Below are positions 34,411-43,683 of a stretch of DNA of 64,000 nucleotides, piece by piece (positions within the stretch are counted from its first letter, which is position 1; every line of letters starts with the position of its first letter). Origin of the DNA: Clostridia bacterium (lineage in GTDB: Bacteria > Bacillota > Peptococcia > DRI-13 > UBA5745). The position numbers and the translations under genes are program-made. Location: assembly GCA_018434325.1 (NCBI GenBank), contig JAHDPO010000002.1:1-64000 (forward strand), in the 5' to 3' direction. The notes under the pieces are model-generated. The model saw only the letters and a list, made by a program, of their open reading frames with translations, did no database searches and was not told the DNA's origin.

Positions 34411-35987
34411 ACCGAGGGCACCTCCTCCTGTTTGCTATCGGCTGCCGCCGGGCTCTCTCCTTTATGACCCAGCATCAGCAGGCCTACATCTTCCTTCGTC
34501 ACTTTGGCCGGATCCAGGATATCCATAACCTGGCCGTCGTGAATCACCATCAGCCGGTCGCAGATCTGCAAAAGCACATCCAGATCCTCGCCGATAAACA
34601 GCACGGCCACACCGGCCTCCTTCTGCTGATTCAGCACATGGTAGACGTGATAGGAAGCGCCGATATCCAGGCCCCGCACCGGATAAGCCGTAATCAGCAG
34701 CGCCGGCTCCAGATCAACCTCCCGGCCCAGCAGCACCTTTTGGATATTGCCGCCGGAAAGCTTCTTCAGCACATGGCGCACGGAAGGAGTGGAGACCTCA
34801 AAACGCTTCACAATATCCTCGGCTTTCTTTTTGCCGAAGGCACGATCCAAAAACAAGCCTTTTTTCTTCTGAAAAGACCGCAGCATGACGTTGGAGATAA
34901 TATCCATACCTGCCACCAAGCCCATGCCCAAGCGGTCTTCCGGCACAAAAGACATGCTGATGCCTTTGCGCAGAATATCGATAGGGGAAAGGCCCAGTAT
35001 CTCTTCGCCTTGGAAGACCACGCTGCCGCTGCTGGCTTTGGCCAAACCGGCAATGATTTCGCAGATCTCCTTTTGGCCGCTGCCGGCAATACCTGCCACA
35101 CCCAATATCTCGCCGCCATAAATCGTAAAATCGACACCCTTCAGCGACTCTACTCCGTGCTGGCCTAAAGCCCGCAGACCCTTAACCTCCATCACCGGTT
35201 CAGCCGAAAGCTGGGCCGGCTGGCGGCGGATATCCATGTCAATGGCCCGGCCCACCATCATTTCCGTCAGCGCCTGGGCGTTGGTTGCCGCCGTATCTAC
35301 CGTGGCGATATATTCGCCTCGCCGCAAAATCGTCACCCGGTCACTGATCTCCATGACTTCATGGAGCTTGTGGGTTATAATAATAATTGCACAGTTTTGC
35401 TGCCGCATTCGTTTCAGAATCGTAAACAGCTCGGCGGTTTCCTGAGGAGTGAGCACCGCTGTAGGCTCATCCAGAATCAGCACCTTCGCCCCCCGGAAGA
35501 GCATTTTTATGATTTCTACCCGCTGTTTTTCTCCCACAGACAGCTGATATATCTTCTTATCTAAATTCAGCCCTACATCCAGACCAAAGCGGCTGCAGGT
35601 CTCCCGGATTTCCCGGGAAATGTTCTTGTTTTTTAAAATAAAATTGGCGCTGCTGCCGGCAATAATATTTTCTTTGACGGTCAGCACATCCACCAACTTA
35701 AAGTGCTGATGAACCATACCAACGCCATGATCGATAGCGTCTTTAGGAGAGGCAAACTGAACGTTTTGACCGCCCACCCAAATCCGCCCGGCATCCGGCG
35801 TATAAATGCCGGTCAGCATATTCATTAGCGTACTTTTGCCGGAGCCGTTTTCTCCTAAAATAGCATGAATTTCTCCCTGGCATACCTCAAGCCCTACATT
35901 GCGGTTGGCCTGGACTACGCCAAAGGCTTTGCAAATCCCTTCCATTCTGACATAGGCTTGCTTATCAGCATAAGAATCTGCGGTCAT
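34407..35987 (-). CDS. BMP-type ABC transporter ATP-binding protein with two nucleotide-binding domains (NupO/YufO-like)
   Basis: A 526-residue protein with two ABC domains. The first is complete: Walker A GENGSGKST, signature LSVGEKQRVEI, Walker B VLILDEPTAVLTP, switch ITHKL. The second is degenerate, as normal for this family: GIAGSGQKE for Walker A, LSGGNIQKVLLGRE signature and LLITAYPVRGLD. It drives import with the two permeases downstream and the BMP lipoprotein upstream. A terminator lies between it and the BMP gene, so binding-protein mRNA should exceed transporter mRNA. Confidence 0.93.
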   Translation of the reverse strand: MTADSYADKQAYVRMEGICKAFGVVQANRNVGLEVCQGEIHAILGENGSGKSTLMNMLTGIYTPDAGRIWVGGQNVQFASPKDAIDHGVGMVHQHFKLVDVLTVKENIIAGSSANFILKNKNISREIRETCSRFGLDVGLNLDKKIYQLSVGEKQRVEIIKMLFRGAKVLILDEPTAVLTPQETAELFTILKRMRQQNCAIIIITHKLHEVMEISDRVTILRRGEYIATVDTAATNAQALTEMMVGRAIDMDIRRQPAQLSAEPVMEVKGLRALGQHGVESLKGVDFTIYGGEILGVAGIAGSGQKEICEIIAGLAKASSGSVVFQGEEILGLSPIDILRKGISMSFVPEDRLGMGLVAGMDIISNVMLRSFQKKKGLFLDRAFGKKKAEDIVKRFEVSTPSVRHVLKKLSGGNIQKVLLGREVDLEPALLITAYPVRGLDIGASYHVYHVLNQQKEAGVAVLFIGEDLDVLLQICDRLMVIHDGQVMDILDPAKVTKEDVGLLMLGHKGESPAAADSKQEEVPSV

Positions 35988-36044
35988 AAACGCCCCCCTG
36001 TTTTGGCTTGGCCTTGCTGGCAGGCCCAGTGATCATCGATTTTC

Positions 36045-36078
36045 TTAAAAAAGGGCTGTGGAAAACCACAGCCCTTAA
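36045..36078 (-). terminator. Terminator between BMP lipoprotein gene and ABC genes
   Basis: AAGGGCTGTGG (36051-36061) and CCACAGCCCTT (36066-36076) form a perfect 11-bp stem with a 4-base loop. On the minus strand a T run follows (36054-36045). Partial read-through would feed the ATPase and permease genes. Confidence 0.85.
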
Positions 36079-36094
36079 ATTCCGGCAGTCTAAA

Positions 36095-37246
36095 TTAGCT
36101 TAGGTTGGCAATAACGCCTTCCACAAACCATTCCATATTCCAAACTTCTTCGTCAGTCATATCCTTAGCCTGAACCTCACCCTTTTGGTTTTTGATCTCG
36201 CCGCCAAAGATATTGAAGCTGCCGTCGATGATAGCTTTCTGTACTTCATCTACTTTAGCCTGAGCACCTTCCGGGCAAAGAGCGCTGAGCTCATCGATAG
36301 CTACCCAGCCGGCGTCTAAGCCTTCCCAGTACGTATGGGGACCCCAGGTGCCTTCGATAATGCTGTGAACATTGTCAACATAGAATTTGGACCAATTAAA
36401 CATAGCGGAGGTCAGGTAAGCTTTCGGGGCCACATCGGGGGTGGCTACGTTGTAACCGACGCAGAAAGCGCCGGCATCCTGGGCTGCCAGCTGAGGAGTT
36501 GTGGCGTCATGATGCTGAGCAATAACGTCGCAGCCTTTATTAAGCAGCTCGATGGCGCACTGCTTGGCGGTGGCCACATCGGTCCAGCTGTTGACCAGCA
36601 TGACCTCAACGGTAGCTTCGGGATTGACGGAACGCACGCCTAAAGTGAAGGCATTGGCGCCGCGGATACATTCGGCATACGGCATCGCCATAACGTAGCC
36701 GAGCTTATTGGTCTGGGTTTTCATGCCGGCTACGATACCCGTAAGGTATCTGGCCTGCTCTACTTTGCCCATGTAGGTGCACATGTTGTCGGCGGTCTTA
36801 TAGCCGGTAGCATGGCCGAAATAAATCTCGGGGAAATCCTTGGCTACAGCCAGGGTGGAGTCCATGTGGCCGAAGCTGGTGGTATAAATTACATTGCAGC
36901 CCAGGTCGATGAGCTCCCGGATAGCGGTCTCACACTCGGAGCTTTCCGGCACATTCTCTTTATAGAAGCATTTGATGCCTTCGGCTTCCAGGGCCAGACG
37001 GCCTTTGTCGTGGCCTTCATTGTAACCGCCGTCTTTGATGTCGCCGATGTAGACGAAACCAACCACCAGGTCTTCTTTGGCAATGGGTTTTAGGCTGCCG
37101 GTACCGGCTGCTTCAGTACCTGCCGGCTGGGTTGCCGGGGGCTGTGTGCTTCCTGCCGGCGGCGTAGAGCCACCGCAGCCACCCATGGCAAACAAGGACA
37201 CAACCATCATAAAACAGAGTAGAATCACGGATACTTTCTTTTTCAT
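36095..37246 (-). CDS. BMP-family (Med/TmpC-like) substrate-binding lipoprotein
   Basis: A 383-residue lipoprotein: signal peptide ending MGGC (Cys24), a Pro/Thr linker, then the BMP fold (VGFVYIGDIKDGGYNEGHDKG; GCNVIYTTSFGH; GKVEQARYLTGIVAG; QHHDATTPQLAA). Such proteins bind purine nucleosides or related compounds for the ABC system encoded downstream. GGGGAGG precedes the ATG by 8 bases. It is first in its operon, separated from the ATPase gene by a terminator. Confidence 0.94.
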   Translation of the reverse strand: MKKKVSVILLCFMMVVSLFAMGGCGGSTPPAGSTQPPATQPAGTEAAGTGSLKPIAKEDLVVGFVYIGDIKDGGYNEGHDKGRLALEAEGIKCFYKENVPESSECETAIRELIDLGCNVIYTTSFGHMDSTLAVAKDFPEIYFGHATGYKTADNMCTYMGKVEQARYLTGIVAGMKTQTNKLGYVMAMPYAECIRGANAFTLGVRSVNPEATVEVMLVNSWTDVATAKQCAIELLNKGCDVIAQHHDATTPQLAAQDAGAFCVGYNVATPDVAPKAYLTSAMFNWSKFYVDNVHSIIEGTWGPHTYWEGLDAGWVAIDELSALCPEGAQAKVDEVQKAIIDGSFNIFGGEIKNQKGEVQAKDMTDEEVWNMEWFVEGVIANLS

Positions 37247-37343
37247 TTCATTTCCTCCCCTTTCATCTTACCCTCAACACTGAAATTCATGACCTGAATG
37301 GATGAAGCCCGACCATGGAATCTGGGCGAGCTCATATATTTGT

Positions 37344-37372
37344 ATTATACGGTATTTTCAGTTTATGTGCAA
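37344..37372 (-). promoter_or_regulatory. Promoter of the BMP operon
   Basis: On the minus strand TTGCAC (37372-37367) and TATAAT (37349-37344) are 17 bases apart, followed by a leader of about 90 bases with a GCCC/GGGC hairpin. No purine riboswitch core was recognised. Confidence 0.65.
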
Positions 37373-37421
37373 TTAGTTTTGGGAAGGAAGATGTTGAGTT
37401 TTAAAAAGGAAAATATTGTGT

Positions 37422-39815
37422 TTAAGGCCGGGCCGGCAGCTCCGCCGCCTGCTCCATCAGGAATCCCGGTAAACCGCCATAATAAAAGCCGTGAAACAGA
37501 GATTGTTCATTTTCCATCAATAAATCGAACTGATAAATCTGCCGCTCCTCTTCCTTTTCTCCCAAAGGCTGGCAATAGGGCTGCCAGCTGCTGTCCTGGA
37601 TTATTCGGTTGATCAGCGCCTTGTCGGTAATATCTATATAAGGATGATCAATGTTTTCCCGGGAATAGGCGTAAGATTCTTTTGTGGCATAGGCTTTTGA
37701 GGAAGCATATGGTACAGAACTGCCGGCCGGGAATTCTTCAACCTGCTCTTTTTCTTCTGTCTGGGCCATTTTGACGATATCCTCTCTAACGCTTACATAA
37801 CGATAGATGTCGCCGTCGATATTGTAGCCAAAATATAAACGCAGCCCCTTCACATTCTCAGCCTTCGGCAGCAACTTCTCCATGTATTTATGCTGATCCA
37901 GCCAGGCCAAGGTGTGGGTATAGCCGGCATAGACCGGTTCGCTTAAATAGGAATAATCGTAGCGGTTATAACCGGGGCCTTGCTTATCCGGCTCCAGAAA
38001 TTGCCTGGCTATTCTTTCCTCCGACCAGCTGTCAAAGATATTCGGCTCCAGCCGGCGCAGCTCCTGCCAGTTAATCTGAGGTTCCACGTAGTTGAACTCT
38101 ACGGAGAATAAGGCTTGTTGCTGGCCTTGATCTACTTTATATTGACGTTCCATCAGGTCCTGCTGCAAAGCCTGAAGCAGTCCGGCGGTCTCCCCCTGAT
38201 TCAGCACCGGCGTTACCGTATCTATGGCCACCTGGCTGCGCACCGCCATCCAGGAAATATCCTCAAGGAGGGCGTAATGCAGATGATGACTTTGCTGTTT
38301 TTTAATCTGGTTATCAAAGATGATCTGGTTTTCTTCAATAAAGCTGCCCCGCTCTATAAAATACTGGCGGTACATGGTTTTCCCCCCATCCAGTATATAG
38401 GTAAATCTCTGATAACGGCTTTTACCCTTATATTCGTTCTTGTTTTCAATGAGGTAGCGATGGATATCCATAGCGGCGGCTACGCTTTCCTCACCCTCGG
38501 CAATATAGGTAAACGGCCCGAAAAACGAGGCCAGCTGAGGCAGTATCCGCTGCCCCTGACCCTCCAGAGCCCGCAATGCTTCTAAAGCACGATAGCTGCT
38601 TTCTCCGGCATTAGGCAAAAGCACCGCCTCCACCCTGGCAGCCTCCGGCATCCGCCTCTCATAACCCAGCAGATCAAAACGGATACAGGTCAGAATCAAG
38701 ACTAATACCAGACAGTAAACGCCAGCACCCTTCCAGGCTTTGATGATGCGGACGGTTTTTTGCAGCAGCATTTCGGCAACGGCATAACCAATCAGGCCCC
38801 ACAAGAGCAGCATCCACCAGGTTTGCCTCATATTCAGAATCGCCGCCATCATACCGCTGCCGCTGAGGCTGGCGCAAAAAGCTACGCCATATTTAAATAT
38901 GGGCTTCAAAAGAGGGAAAACGATGATGTCGCCGGTGTTTTCCAGCGGCCGCCGCCGGTACATCCAAAGGGCCAGGCCAAGGAAAAGCAGGATGAGGAAG
39001 CCCAGGAAGAGGCAATAGCCGGCGCTGTATTCATTGAGGCTTCTGAACATACGAGTAAAGGGCAGATTCAGCAGCAGATCAATGATTTCATCGTTGGCAG
39101 AAGGGAAGCCGTAAACCAGACTATGCAGGGCATGAAAAATCAAAGCATACATGGCCAAGGGCAGAAGGTGAAAAATAAAAGTGAACACCGTTTGGACAAG
39201 GGGCAGGCCGGTAAACATGCCCATTAGCACTGCCGAGCTGAAAATCACCGCAATCAGCAGGAAATGGCTGCCGGCCCAAGCCAGTACCTCCATACTGCCG
39301 TAAAGAATGCCGATGTTGGCGTAGAGGCGCAAAATCAGGCAGCAGAGGGTTACAGCCAGCACCGGCAGCACCAACCCGGCAAAGCAGGCCAAAATCAGAT
39401 TAAGAAACAGGCTTTGGCGGTTGAAGGTCAGGCTGTGAAAAAAAGTAGTCGCTTTATTCTCATTAAGATAATTGAACAGCATAGCGGCCCAAAGCAAAGC
39501 TACGGCGATGCCGATGATGATGACGAAGGGGTTATGATAGCTGTATTGGGTAAACCAGCCCTGGATACCGCCGGCGGCTTCCGGCCCCAGCGTATTTAGC
39601 CGCCACAAATAATTCTTGGCGTCAGGGGGGCCCTGGACAAGGATGATAAAAGGCATGGCCAGAAAAAGCAGCAGAGAATGCAGCACCGGCAGCCAGAGAA
39701 AACGCTTTAAATTCAGGAGAAACATTGCCCGGTTAGGCAGCCGCATTACGCTGCTTGCGGCAGCGGCCTGCCCTTCTGCCATATTGGCTTTAGAGGACGA
39801 TATTGGCAACGTCAT
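37422..39815 (-). CDS. Large ABC-2-like permease (YtrC/DUF6449-like)
   Basis: A 797-residue protein: an N-terminal membrane half (about 15-420, roughly ten TM segments, with NYLNENKATTFFHSLTFNRQ typical of the bacitracin/acetoin-type ABC permeases) and a long hydrophilic C-terminal half (about 420-797) of unknown fold. It is the partner of the ATPase encoded upstream, with which it overlaps by 26 bp. The ATG at 39815 has GGGAGG 8 bases upstream; a GTG three codons earlier is less likely. The gene set resembles ytrABC-type operons, which respond to cell-wall antibiotics in relatives. Substrate unknown. Confidence 0.8.
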   Translation of the reverse strand: MTLPISSSKANMAEGQAAAASSVMRLPNRAMFLLNLKRFLWLPVLHSLLLFLAMPFIILVQGPPDAKNYLWRLNTLGPEAAGGIQGWFTQYSYHNPFVIIIGIAVALLWAAMLFNYLNENKATTFFHSLTFNRQSLFLNLILACFAGLVLPVLAVTLCCLILRLYANIGILYGSMEVLAWAGSHFLLIAVIFSSAVLMGMFTGLPLVQTVFTFIFHLLPLAMYALIFHALHSLVYGFPSANDEIIDLLLNLPFTRMFRSLNEYSAGYCLFLGFLILLFLGLALWMYRRRPLENTGDIIVFPLLKPIFKYGVAFCASLSGSGMMAAILNMRQTWWMLLLWGLIGYAVAEMLLQKTVRIIKAWKGAGVYCLVLVLILTCIRFDLLGYERRMPEAARVEAVLLPNAGESSYRALEALRALEGQGQRILPQLASFFGPFTYIAEGEESVAAAMDIHRYLIENKNEYKGKSRYQRFTYILDGGKTMYRQYFIERGSFIEENQIIFDNQIKKQQSHHLHYALLEDISWMAVRSQVAIDTVTPVLNQGETAGLLQALQQDLMERQYKVDQGQQQALFSVEFNYVEPQINWQELRRLEPNIFDSWSEERIARQFLEPDKQGPGYNRYDYSYLSEPVYAGYTHTLAWLDQHKYMEKLLPKAENVKGLRLYFGYNIDGDIYRYVSVREDIVKMAQTEEKEQVEEFPAGSSVPYASSKAYATKESYAYSRENIDHPYIDITDKALINRIIQDSSWQPYCQPLGEKEEERQIYQFDLLMENEQSLFHGFYYGGLPGFLMEQAAELPARP

Positions 39816-40698
39816 ATCCTTCACCTCCCAATTCGTAGATAAATACTTCTTCCAAAGTCAAAGGCAGCCAATCCAAAAGCAGGGGCTCATGCTCGCTGAT
39901 GGCTTCCACCACCTCTGCCTGCCGGCCTTTAATAATCAGCCGCCAGACACTGCCAAACACTTCTTGATTGAGTACCTGGAATTTGCTGCTGACCGTCCGG
40001 ACGGCCTCTTCGGCATTGCCGGCAAAAGCCACCTGGATTTTGTAAATATTGGCCTTTACCTCATCGAGATTTTTTTCCAGCAGCATCCGGCCTTGATTAA
40101 GAATGCCCACATGGTCGCAGACGTCTTCCAGCTCCCGCAGATTATGGGAGGATACCAGCACCGTCATCTCCCGCTCCGCCACATCCTGGAGCATCAGGCT
40201 CCAGACCTGCCGCCGCATTACCGGGTCCAGGCCGTCTACCGGCTCATCCAGGATCATGATTTCCGGCATGGTGCAAAGCCCCAGCCAAAAGGCCACCTGT
40301 TTTTGCATGCCTTTGGATAACCGGATTAAACGCCGCTTATCTTCAATCGGGAAAGCTTCCTTCAGCCGTTCATAGCGGCGGGCATTCCAGTTTGGATAAA
40401 TACCGGCATAAAACTGAGCCAAATCCTTGATGGTTGCCATAGAAAAATAATAGAGATCGTCGCTGACGTAGATCATCCGCTCTTTCAGCTTTTCATTTTC
40501 CCATATAGGCTGGCCGGCAATGCTGACGCTGCCGCTGTCAGGTCGGAAAATACCGTTCAGCATCTTGATCAGCGTGGTTTTGCCGGCGCCGTTAGGCCCT
40601 ACCAGGCCATAAACGTTGCCTTTGCCTACATGGATATTTAAACCGTCGATGGCTTGAAAGCTGCCGAATTTTTTATTCAGTCCTTCGCCTCGGATCAT
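39790..40698 (-). CDS. ABC transporter ATP-binding protein (YtrB-like)
   Basis: A 302-residue ATPase: Walker A GPNGAGKTT, signature LSKGMQKQVAFWLGL, Walker B MILDEPVDGLDP, switch SSHNLREL, and a C-terminal extension of about 80 residues. The Lys-Gly-Met-Gln signature is typical of ABC-2 exporters. Its ATG overlaps the stop of the GntR gene (ATGA, 40695-40698), with GAAGGAGG upstream. It pairs with the large permease downstream. Confidence 0.93.
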   Translation of the reverse strand: MIRGEGLNKKFGSFQAIDGLNIHVGKGNVYGLVGPNGAGKTTLIKMLNGIFRPDSGSVSIAGQPIWENEKLKERMIYVSDDLYYFSMATIKDLAQFYAGIYPNWNARRYERLKEAFPIEDKRRLIRLSKGMQKQVAFWLGLCTMPEIMILDEPVDGLDPVMRRQVWSLMLQDVAEREMTVLVSSHNLRELEDVCDHVGILNQGRMLLEKNLDEVKANIYKIQVAFAGNAEEAVRTVSSKFQVLNQEVFGSVWRLIIKGRQAEVVEAISEHEPLLLDWLPLTLEEVFIYELGGEGYDVANIVL

Positions 40699-41117
40699 GG
40701 TCTGCCTCCTTCGTGGTGATCATGGCCTGCCTGGCCGGAAAAACTTTTCTCTTCGTAAGCTTGAACCACCCGGTTTTGGATGGTTTCCAGGGCTATTCCC
40801 AAAAGCCGCAGTTTCTTTATCGGCACAGCCATATCCTTCAAAAGAGCCTCGGCCTGGCTTGCTATATGCTCCTGGGTAGGGGCCGCCACAAAATTGCCCT
40901 TGCCCCGCACAGAATAAAGATATCCCTGGATCTCCAAATCTCTATAGGCCTTCTGGATCGTATTGGGATTAACGGTCAGCATAGCCGCCAGCTCCCGGAC
41001 GGAAGGCAGCTGCTGATGGGCAGGCAGAAGTCCCCGGAAAATCATTTCTTTTACTTTTTCCTTGATCTGCTCATAAAGGGGCTGAGGATTACTATAATCC
41101 AATTGCAGCACAGCCAT
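40695..41117 (-). CDS. GntR-family regulator (YtrA subfamily)
   Basis: A 140-residue regulator: N-terminal winged helix (PLYEQIKEKVKEMIFRGLL, LPSVRELAAMLTVNPNTIQK, GYLYSVRGKGNFVA) with a short all-helical tail of about 60 residues, as in the YtrA subfamily. A His-rich end (GHDHHEGG) is notable and might bind metal. It is the first gene of the ABC operon and probably represses it through the dyad at 41148-41172. Confidence 0.92.
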   Translation of the reverse strand: MAVLQLDYSNPQPLYEQIKEKVKEMIFRGLLPAHQQLPSVRELAAMLTVNPNTIQKAYRDLEIQGYLYSVRGKGNFVAAPTQEHIASQAEALLKDMAVPIKKLRLLGIALETIQNRVVQAYEEKSFSGQAGHDHHEGGRP

Positions 41118-41147
41118 AACCTCCCTTCGTTGTATTAACCACCTTTT

Positions 41148-41172
41148 ACTGTATTAACTACAATAGTACAGT
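41148..41172. promoter_or_regulatory. Operator candidate for the YtrA-like regulator
   Basis: ACTGTA and TACAGT are perfect inverted repeats separated by 13 bases, just downstream of the -10 box of the GntR/ABC operon and upstream of its ribosome binding site. A second GTATTAAC occurs nearby at 41131-41138. Position fits autorepression. Confidence 0.55.
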
Positions 41173-41184
41173 TGGTACGCTACA

Positions 41185-41214
41185 ACTATACCGCCGTCTG
41201 TTCACACTTGTCAA
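41185..41214 (-). promoter_or_regulatory. Promoter of the GntR/ABC operon
   Basis: On the minus strand TTGACA (41214-41209) and TATAGT (41190-41185) are 18 bases apart, directly upstream of the operator-like dyad. Confidence 0.75.
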
Positions 41215-41243
41215 TTTAAGAAATTCTTACAAAAAATCAACAT

Positions 41244-41294
41244 AAGATAGACAAGCCTGGCGGTTCTGCCGGAAACACCAGGCTTGTCTATCTT
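41244..41294 (-). terminator. Terminator after the amidase-DUF503 operon
   Basis: AAGATAGACAAGCCTGG (41244-41260) pairs perfectly with CCAGGCTTGTCTATCTT (41278-41294). On the minus strand a T-rich stretch follows around 41230-41240. The stem also lies upstream of the GntR promoter. Confidence 0.85.
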
Positions 41295-41327
41295 AAAAAC
41301 CGGTTTTTTATTTTATTCTCACCAGTT

Positions 41328-41606
41328 TTATTCTCCCCGCTCTATGGCGGTGAGCTCAGCATCGGTATGGCTCTCCAGAAAACGGATAATCTCCTCCAGC
41401 ATGTCGCCGGCATGGCCGGCCTCACCGGAGATCACCGCTATGCCAAGGGTCAGGGTTTGATGCCGGTCCTGGGTAGCTACCTCGGCTATGGCGGCATTAA
41501 ACTTGCTCCTCGCTTTATCGATAAGGCTGCGGCAAACCTGCCGCTTGTCCTTGAGGCTGCGGGCATAAGGTATGGTAAAGGTAAGCCGGGCGGTGCGGGT
41601 AATCAT
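41328..41606 (-). CDS. DUF503 family protein (YlxP-like)
   Basis: A 92-residue alpha/beta protein of the DUF503 family, recognised from SLKDKRQVCRSLIDKARSKFNAAIAEV (19-45) and the C-terminal GDMLEEIIRFLESH. Relatives in Bacillus lie near ribosome-associated genes, but the function is not settled. Its ATG overlaps the stop of the amidase gene (41603-41606). Confidence 0.85.
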   Translation of the reverse strand: MITRTARLTFTIPYARSLKDKRQVCRSLIDKARSKFNAAIAEVATQDRHQTLTLGIAVISGEAGHAGDMLEEIIRFLESHTDAELTAIERGE

Positions 41607-43024
41607 AAGAGCCTCTCAAAGGGATTGGCCTGCTCGTAGGCCCAGCCAACCTTCAGCACTTCAAGATCACGATAGCGGTTGCTCATCAGCATCATGCCCA
41701 CCGGCAGCCCTTCGCTGTTGATGCCCACCGGCACCGTCAATCCCGGCACCCCTAGCGTAGTGCCCATCCGGCAATGGCGGACAGCCATATCGGCGCAAGG
41801 TTCCGCTATGCCTTTAGCCATTACCGTATCGCAGCCCAGCTTAAAGGCGGCAACCGGTGTGGTCGGCACCGCCACGGCGTCGACTTTAGCCGCAGCTTCT
41901 TCCCAGGCCCGGCGAATGATTTCCCGTTTACGCAAAGCATCCACCAGCTCCACTGCCGTTTCGGCTGTGCCTCTTTCCAGCCGCTGGCGCTCCACCTCTC
42001 CGAAAAGCTCCGGCCGCTCAGCCAGGCGTTCTTTATGGAAGTGAGCCGCTTCGGCAAACAGGATCTTGGAGGATACCTCCGGCATCCAATCCATATAAGG
42101 AATTTCCAGATATTCGGCCTTGGCTCCCAAGGCTTTTAGTTTATCGATAGCTTTCAAGACCAGCTCCTCTACCTCTGTGTCGGTACGGTCAAAGAAAAAG
42201 TTACTGGGAACACCGATAACCTTGCCCTTTAAGTCTCTGGTCTTTGCCAGTTCGGCTGCAAATTGGGCAGGTTGGCCGGCAAATCTATCGGCACAAGGGT
42301 CAAGGGGATCAAAGCCGCTGATCAGATCCATGGTCAACGCCAAATCCATGACGCTGCGGGCAATCGGCCCGGGATGATCCATGCTATAGCTCAAGGGCAC
42401 AATGCCGTAGAGGCTGATCAGGCCATAGCTGGGCTTGAAGCCGGCCACACCGCAAAAAGCAGCCGGCAGCCGGATAGAACAACCGGTGTCGCTGCCCATG
42501 GCCATATAGGCCATACCGGCAGCCACCGCAATGGCGCTGCCGCCGCTGCTGCCGCCGGGGGCCCGCTCCGGATTCCAGGGATTGCGGCTTTGGCCGAAGT
42601 AAGAGCGGCTGCTGATGGTCAGGGCCCATTCCGAAGTATTGGTTTTGCCCAGCAGAATACCGCCGGCTGCCGCCAGCCGCCGGCCTACGGTGGAATCAAA
42701 ATCCGGATAATAGTCGCTGAAAAAAGGGGAACCGGCTGAGGTCAATACACCTTTGGTACAATAGATATCCTTTAACGCAAAAGGTATGCCGTGAAGAGGA
42801 CTTTTTTGGCCGGCGGCAGCGATTTCCGACTCCGCCTTTTTGGCATCCTTGCGGGCCTGCTCTTCCAATACCGTAACGTAACACACCAGATCCTCACTTT
42901 TGTCCTTGATCCGGCTCAGGCACTCTTCCGTCAGCTCCACCGGCGAGATTTCTTTTTTGCCAACCAAGGCGGAGGCCTGGGCCATCGTCAGCATGGCCAG
43001 ACCTGCTTTTGTTGCCTCAGACAT
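41603..43024 (-). CDS. Amidase signature family enzyme
   Basis: A 473-residue amidase-signature hydrolase. The catalytic triad is recognisable: Lys in GIPFALKDIYCTKG, the cis-Ser in GGSSGGSAIAVAAG, and the nucleophile Ser in GSDTGCSIRLPAAFCG. It resembles GatA overall, but no gatB or gatC neighbours are seen and the nucleophile motif is GCSIR rather than the usual GGSIR, so it is called a stand-alone amidase. Substrate unknown. GGGAGG precedes the ATG. It is 4 bp from the PAP2 gene and overlaps DUF503. Confidence 0.88.
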   Translation of the reverse strand: MSEATKAGLAMLTMAQASALVGKKEISPVELTEECLSRIKDKSEDLVCYVTVLEEQARKDAKKAESEIAAAGQKSPLHGIPFALKDIYCTKGVLTSAGSPFFSDYYPDFDSTVGRRLAAAGGILLGKTNTSEWALTISSRSYFGQSRNPWNPERAPGGSSGGSAIAVAAGMAYMAMGSDTGCSIRLPAAFCGVAGFKPSYGLISLYGIVPLSYSMDHPGPIARSVMDLALTMDLISGFDPLDPCADRFAGQPAQFAAELAKTRDLKGKVIGVPSNFFFDRTDTEVEELVLKAIDKLKALGAKAEYLEIPYMDWMPEVSSKILFAEAAHFHKERLAERPELFGEVERQRLERGTAETAVELVDALRKREIIRRAWEEAAAKVDAVAVPTTPVAAFKLGCDTVMAKGIAEPCADMAVRHCRMGTTLGVPGLTVPVGINSEGLPVGMMLMSNRYRDLEVLKVGWAYEQANPFERLL

Positions 43025-43028
43025 GAAA

Positions 43029-43586
43029 TTACCTCCCTCTTTGCTTTTGCGTATTATATCTCTTGGTCAATCTTCTAATAGCCTGGTGAGCCAGATTGCC
43101 CAGAAGGATACCGATAATTAAGGCAGCCAAAACATCGCTGGGGTAATGGACATAGAGATAAAGGCGTGAGAAAGCGATAAGGGCCGCCAGAATCAGGGCG
43201 GCGGCGCCGGCTTTTTTCCGGTAGCAAAACAAGGCCGCAGCAGCGGCAAAAGAAGCTTGCGTGTGGCCTGAGGGAAAGGAAAAATCTTTAGGAGCATTGA
43301 TCAGCAGCTGAACGGCAGTATTGAGATCAAAGGGCCGGATTCTGGCCACCAGCGGCTTCAAGGTGATATTCGCTAAAATCAGGCTGAATAAAAGAGCCAG
43401 AGCCATGGTCAGACCGATCTTCCTCGTGGGCTTGCTGATCAGCAGCAAAGCAGACAGCAAGATCCAAAACCAGCCATGATCTCCCAGGAAGGTGATCCAA
43501 GGCATGATTCTGTCAAGAAAATCACTTTGAAAAGTCCGGCCGATCCAGTCTAAAATACCCAATTCCCATTGTCCTAATGCCGTCAT
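43029..43586 (-). CDS. PAP2-family membrane phosphatase
   Basis: A 185-residue integral membrane protein with the three PAP2 motifs: KPLVARIRP, FPSGHTQASFAAA and SRLYLYVHYPSDVLAA. It probably dephosphorylates a lipid phosphate such as undecaprenyl pyrophosphate or phosphatidic acid on the outer face. It is the first gene of the operon with amidase and DUF503; no functional link among the three is evident. Confidence 0.92.
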   Translation of the reverse strand: MTALGQWELGILDWIGRTFQSDFLDRIMPWITFLGDHGWFWILLSALLLISKPTRKIGLTMALALLFSLILANITLKPLVARIRPFDLNTAVQLLINAPKDFSFPSGHTQASFAAAAALFCYRKKAGAAALILAALIAFSRLYLYVHYPSDVLAALIIGILLGNLAHQAIRRLTKRYNTQKQRGR

Positions 43587-43683
43587 GCTTGTCCAACCTC
43601 GTTTTCTATTCTGATGGGAGATTATTTCCCGTTATAGATTTATTATAACGCATTTATGAGCCAAATTTCGACTATAAAAAAAG

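Noticed and set aside
34407-35987. Frameshift or decay in the second ATPase domain of the BMP-type ABC protein
   Set aside because: The degenerate Walker motifs (GIAGSGQKE, TAYPVRGLD) are normal for the second domain of this family.
37247-37343. Purine riboswitch in the BMP leader
   Set aside because: The conserved junction elements of purine riboswitches were not found; only a simple GCCC/GGGC hairpin is present.
41603-43024. tRNA-dependent amidotransferase subunit GatA
   Set aside because: No gatB or gatC nearby, and the gene sits with PAP2 and DUF503; a stand-alone amidase is more likely, though not proven.
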